Shown here in pieces: positions 61,527 to 64,000 of a stretch of 64,000 nt of DNA. The stretch's first letter is position 1. Each line of letters begins with the position of its first letter. The position numbers and the translations under genes were made by a program. The stretch comes from Methanocaldococcus infernus ME (GTDB lineage Archaea; AGJL01; Methanococci; Methanococcales; Methanocaldococcaceae), in NCBI RefSeq assembly GCF_000092305.1, contig NC_014122.1, positions 806,001 to 870,000 on the forward strand, given 5' to 3'. Under the pieces are notes generated by a model. The model saw only the letters and a list, made by a program, of their open reading frames with translations. It was not told the origin of the DNA and made no database searches.

Positions 61527-62908
61527 TTATAACTCTCTTAGATAAGTGTAGATCCTTAGAAAAGTGTGAAAATTGCCCTTTGTTGGGAAAAACTTCTAAG
61601 TGTAAAGAGGTTTGCCCAACTGAAGCTATCTTTTACATAAACAATAAAAGCTTTACTTGTCTAACCTGTGGAATCTGTGCCAAGGTTTGCCCAAACAAGG
61701 CTATAAAGAAAAATAAATTTGGAGGCTACTATGTAGATAGGAAAAGGTGTAATGGCTGTGGAATCTGTGCTGAAAATTGCCCAATAAAGATTATAAGGAT
61801 AGTGGAAAGAGATGGAAAAAAGTTCCCTATAGGTATTTGTTGTATGTGTGGCCTCTGTATAGAGGCTTGTCCTTTCAATGCAAGAGTTAGTTCCTATGAG
61901 CTAATGTTTAAAAAGAAAGAGGGGTTAGTTGAAAGATACTTAAAGGTTTTGGAGAGCTTAACAAAAAATAAGATCTTCAAAATTAGAGAGATAAAGCTCT
62001 CTGAGAGAAAGAGAAAGTCTATAAAAATTGACCTTGACAAGTGTATTGGCTGTCTAAAATGCTCTTATCTATGCCCAAGATACACAATTATGCCAAGGAA
62101 TGTTAATTACTGTACTTATTGTAACCTCTGTAAAGAGGTTTGTCCAAAGGATTGTATAGAGAATGGAGAGGTTAATGAAGAGAAGTGTGTTCTCTGCTTA
62201 AGATGTGTTAGAGTTTGCCCAACCAATGCCTTGAAGGTTGAAAACTTTAAGATAAAGAAGGTTAAGGAGAGTAAGAAGATTAAGCCAGTTAGATACTGTA
62301 TAAATTGCTCCCTCTGTGCTGAAGTTTGTAAGAGTGGAGCCTTAAAGTTGGAAGATCTTTTACTCTACTCCCCAGACCTCTGCTGGAAATGTGGAGCCTG
62401 TATAGAGATTTGTCCAAATGAAGTTAGATTTATAGAGAATGATAGGGTTGATGGAGCCTGCTCTCTCTGTGAGGTTTGTATAAATAATTGTCCAGTAGGA
62501 GCTATAAAAATTGAAGAAATTAGCTTTAAGAAAATAAAGGATGAAAATTGTATCCTATGTGGAACCTGCTTTAATGTTTGTCCTAAGGAAGCTATTATAA
62601 TTGATAGGAGTAATAGAGAAATAATATTTACTGACAACTGTATCTTATGTGAAAATTGCTCTATTCATTGTCCAAGAGACATTATTCCAAATACAACAGG
62701 ATACAAAAAAGTTGTTGATAGAGAGAATTCATTTATAAGGGTGGATATGGATGTCTGTATAAAGTGTGGCCTTTGTAATAAAGTGTGTCCTAATGAGTGT
62801 ATAGACTATGGAGTTATTGACATAAAAAAATGTGAGTTTTGTGGAGCCTGCTATAATATATGCCCAACAAAAGCCATTTACCTATATAGAAAGTGGAAAG
62901 CTCTTTAA
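61523..62908 (+). CDS. ehbK: Polyferredoxin of energy-converting hydrogenase B, probably EhbK
   Basis: A 461-residue protein built from repeated ferredoxin units. I count thirteen CxxCxxCxxxC motifs (from [11 protein letters not shown] near residue 47 to [11 protein letters not shown] near the C-terminus; one lacks the usual proline) plus an irregular N-terminal set [10 protein letters not shown]...CKEVCP. That would bind about fourteen [4Fe-4S] clusters, a long intracellular electron wire for the hydrogenase. It overlaps EhbJ by 4 bp and the convergent prefoldin gene by 4 bp. Confidence 0.88.
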   Translation: MIITLLDKCRSLEKCENCPLLGKTSKCKEVCPTEAIFYINNKSFTCLTCGICAKVCPNKAIKKNKFGGYYVDRKRCNGCGICAENCPIKIIRIVERDGKKFPIGICCMCGLCIEACPFNARVSSYELMFKKKEGLVERYLKVLESLTKNKIFKIREIKLSERKRKSIKIDLDKCIGCLKCSYLCPRYTIMPRNVNYCTYCNLCKEVCPKDCIENGEVNEEKCVLCLRCVRVCPTNALKVENFKIKKVKESKKIKPVRYCINCSLCAEVCKSGALKLEDLLLYSPDLCWKCGACIEICPNEVRFIENDRVDGACSLCEVCINNCPVGAIKIEEISFKKIKDENCILCGTCFNVCPKEAIIIDRSNREIIFTDNCILCENCSIHCPRDIIPNTTGYKKVVDRENSFIRVDMDVCIKCGLCNKVCPNECIDYGVIDIKKCEFCGACYNICPTKAIYLYRKWKAL

Positions 62909-63306
62909 TCTTTCTTCTCCTTCTCCATCTTTTCAGCTTCTTTCTGGAGTTCTTCTTTAAGCTCAGCTATAACCTTAGAAAGCTCATTTAACCTCTTTAA
63001 GCCTTCCTTCTCAACATTGTCAAGCTCTTCATAAGACTTCTTTAAATCTTCAATACTCTCACTTAAAGACTTTTCAATGTAGATATCTGACTTAACTCCC
63101 AATAAAGCTTTGTCATCAATAACCTTAGCCTTTAAATAAACTCCTGGCCCTACTGGAATAAGGGTTTCTTCATCAACCTTCACATTACTTAAGGTTTCAA
63201 TAGCTTTATTTATTTCATTCTTCAATACTCTTACTGATGCTATCTCCTTCTGTATAGCTTCAATCTGCTTAGAGTACATCTCTAAAGCTAAAATTTTCTC
63301 ATTCAT
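62905..63306 (-). CDS. pfdA: Prefoldin alpha-type subunit
   Basis: A 133-residue prefoldin with N- and C-terminal coiled coils flanking the beta-hairpin region [37 protein letters not shown], the alpha-class double hairpin. It captures unfolded proteins for the thermosome. Methanocaldococci also have a filament-forming gamma paralogue of the same class, which cannot be excluded here. GGGATGATAA precedes the ATG. It diverges from the ehbA-like gene across 30 bp. Confidence 0.88.
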   Translation of the reverse strand: MNEKILALEMYSKQIEAIQKEIASVRVLKNEINKAIETLSNVKVDEETLIPVGPGVYLKAKVIDDKALLGVKSDIYIEKSLSESIEDLKKSYEELDNVEKEGLKRLNELSKVIAELKEELQKEAEKMEKEKKD

Positions 63307-63336
63307 TTATCATCCCCTCTGTTTAGGTGGTGACTA

Positions 63337-63639
63337 ATGAGATTATTAAGTACTTTAGGCTATTTAATAGTTTTTATAAAAGCCATATCAGAATCTTGGA
63401 TTGATGTTGTTAGAAGAAGTATAACTGGAGAGATTGATCCTAAGGTTGTTGAGATAGAGTCTAAAATAAATAACCCTAATGGCTTAGTGCTCTTAGCCTG
63501 GTCTATTACAGCAACCCCTGGAACCTTAGTTATAGACTTAAATACTAAAGAGAGAAAGCTTAAAGTTGCTGTCATCTCTCCAAGGGAAAGGGATGATATA
63601 GTTCCCTTTGAGCCTTATATAAAAAAGATGTTTGACTGA
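63337..63639 (+). CDS. ehbA: MnhE-like subunit, probably EhbA
   Basis: A 100-residue protein with an N-terminal membrane segment and an MnhE/MrpE domain: [26 protein letters not shown] and [31 protein letters not shown]. In methanogens this domain occurs in subunit A of energy-converting hydrogenases. The nearby polyferredoxin cluster supports Ehb over Eha. GGTGGTGA precedes the ATG. The IMPase start overlaps its stop (TGATG). Confidence 0.8.
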   Translation: MRLLSTLGYLIVFIKAISESWIDVVRRSITGEIDPKVVEIESKINNPNGLVLLAWSITATPGTLVIDLNTKERKLKVAVISPRERDDIVPFEPYIKKMFD

Positions 63640-64000
63640 TGGTTATGGAAGCTTTAAAGATAGCTTTAGAAGTTGTGAATGAAGTGCATAAAAAGATAAA
63701 GCCCTTAATAGGCTGGGAAAAGGCTGGAGAAACTGTTAAAATAGGGGCTGATGGCACTCCAACTAAGAGAATAGATGTTGTAGCTGAAGAAACAGCTATA
63801 GAGGTTTTAGAGAAATATGGAGGAATATTAGTTAGTGAAGAAGTTGGAACTCTAAATTTAGGGGAAGGGGAATATATTTATGTCTTGGATCCAATTGATG
63901 GAACCTACAATGCTATAAAGGATATTCCCTTCTATGCCTCTTCAATAGCTATAGGTTATAGAGACGCTAAAACCATAGATGATCTCTTCTTAGGAGTTGT
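63639..64000 (+). CDS. Inositol monophosphatase / fructose-1,6-bisphosphatase, 3' end outside window
   Basis: The first 120 residues of an archaeal IMPase/FBPase-superfamily phosphatase. The metal-binding motif VLDPIDGTYNAIKDIPFYASSIAIG lies near 87-111 and a preceding EE pair (LVSEEVG) near 70-76. The Methanocaldococcus enzyme of this type hydrolyses both inositol-1-phosphate and fructose-1,6-bisphosphate. The first ATG (63639) overlaps the ehbA-like stop; a second ATG at 63645 is in frame. The gene continues past the window edge. Confidence 0.9.
   Translation, partial: MVMEALKIALEVVNEVHKKIKPLIGWEKAGETVKIGADGTPTKRIDVVAEETAIEVLEKYGGILVSEEVGTLNLGEGEYIYVLDPIDGTYNAIKDIPFYASSIAIGYRDAKTIDDLFLGV

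Overview
The window reads as a hyperthermophilic methanogen chromosome, most likely Methanocaldococcaceae (Methanocaldococcus or a close relative). The evidence is strong A+T bias, GGTGA-type ribosome binding sites, near-exclusive AGA/AGG arginine codons with very few CG dinucleotides, and a marker set of mch, mtd, F420:NADP reductase, Ehb hydrogenase subunits, archaeal TFB, Nop5, Gar1, a GH57/GH15 pair, and an intron-bearing tRNA-Met with encoded CCA. Gene names come from recognised protein families; no database search was run.

Layout. 1-13.5 kb: a partial TPR protein, galU, an EamA half-transporter, metG, the leuC-type dehydratase, a beta-propeller lipoprotein, mch, an AK6-like kinase, GH57 and GH15 glycan enzymes, dcd and hemC. 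13.4-16.2 kb: a methanogenesis-marker-11-like gene, then an archaeal ATPase gene split by an IS1-family element with an 8-bp target duplication. Removing the element restores the reading frame exactly. 16.2-19.9 kb: mtd, prs, a CRM-domain protein, sppA, a DJ-1-like lipoprotein and a C/D box sRNA. 19.9-29.1 kb: a type I CRISPR-Cas locus with two arrays of the same 30-bp repeat. Their leaders are inverted copies flanking cas8-cas7-cas5-cas3-cas4-cas1, with cas2 on the opposite strand. cas4 carries an in-frame amber codon and no cas6 is present. 29.2-36.5 kb: archaeal DHQ synthase II, a UPF0058 protein, hypE, a minus-strand cluster (MoxR AAA ATPase, HEAT-like protein, TraB, Memo) and a second, frameshifted ATPase paralogue. 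36.5-43 kb: ADP-forming acetyl-CoA synthetase, nop5, cbiB, a THUMP/FtsJ methyltransferase, tfb, gar1 and tRNA-Met. 43-51.3 kb: a plus-strand run of metabolic genes (surE, get3, fno, guaA-B, fumarase beta, pfkB-type kinase, nadA, pmbA, gap). 51.3-57.2 kb: amtB-glnK behind an NrpR-like operator, and the fusA-rps7-rps12-nusA-rpl30e translation operon, not preceded by RNA polymerase genes. 57.4-64 kb: an iron/cobalamin-type ABC transporter running into ehbHIJK-like genes, then a prefoldin, an EhbA-like gene and a partial IMPase/FBPase.

How it fits together. Core methanogenesis cofactors and electron carriers (mch, mtd, fno, Ehb, hypE) sit among nucleotide, NAD, haem/corrinoid and aromatic biosynthesis genes. 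Nop5 is the protein partner of the C/D sRNA. GlnK-AmtB form a nitrogen-sensing ammonium uptake unit. The accessory interest lies in the symmetric CRISPR-Cas locus, the two independently broken ATPase paralogues, the IS1-family element, and patches of CG-containing sequence (ATPases, IS, amtB-glnK, the fecB-like gene) that stand out against the CG-depleted background.
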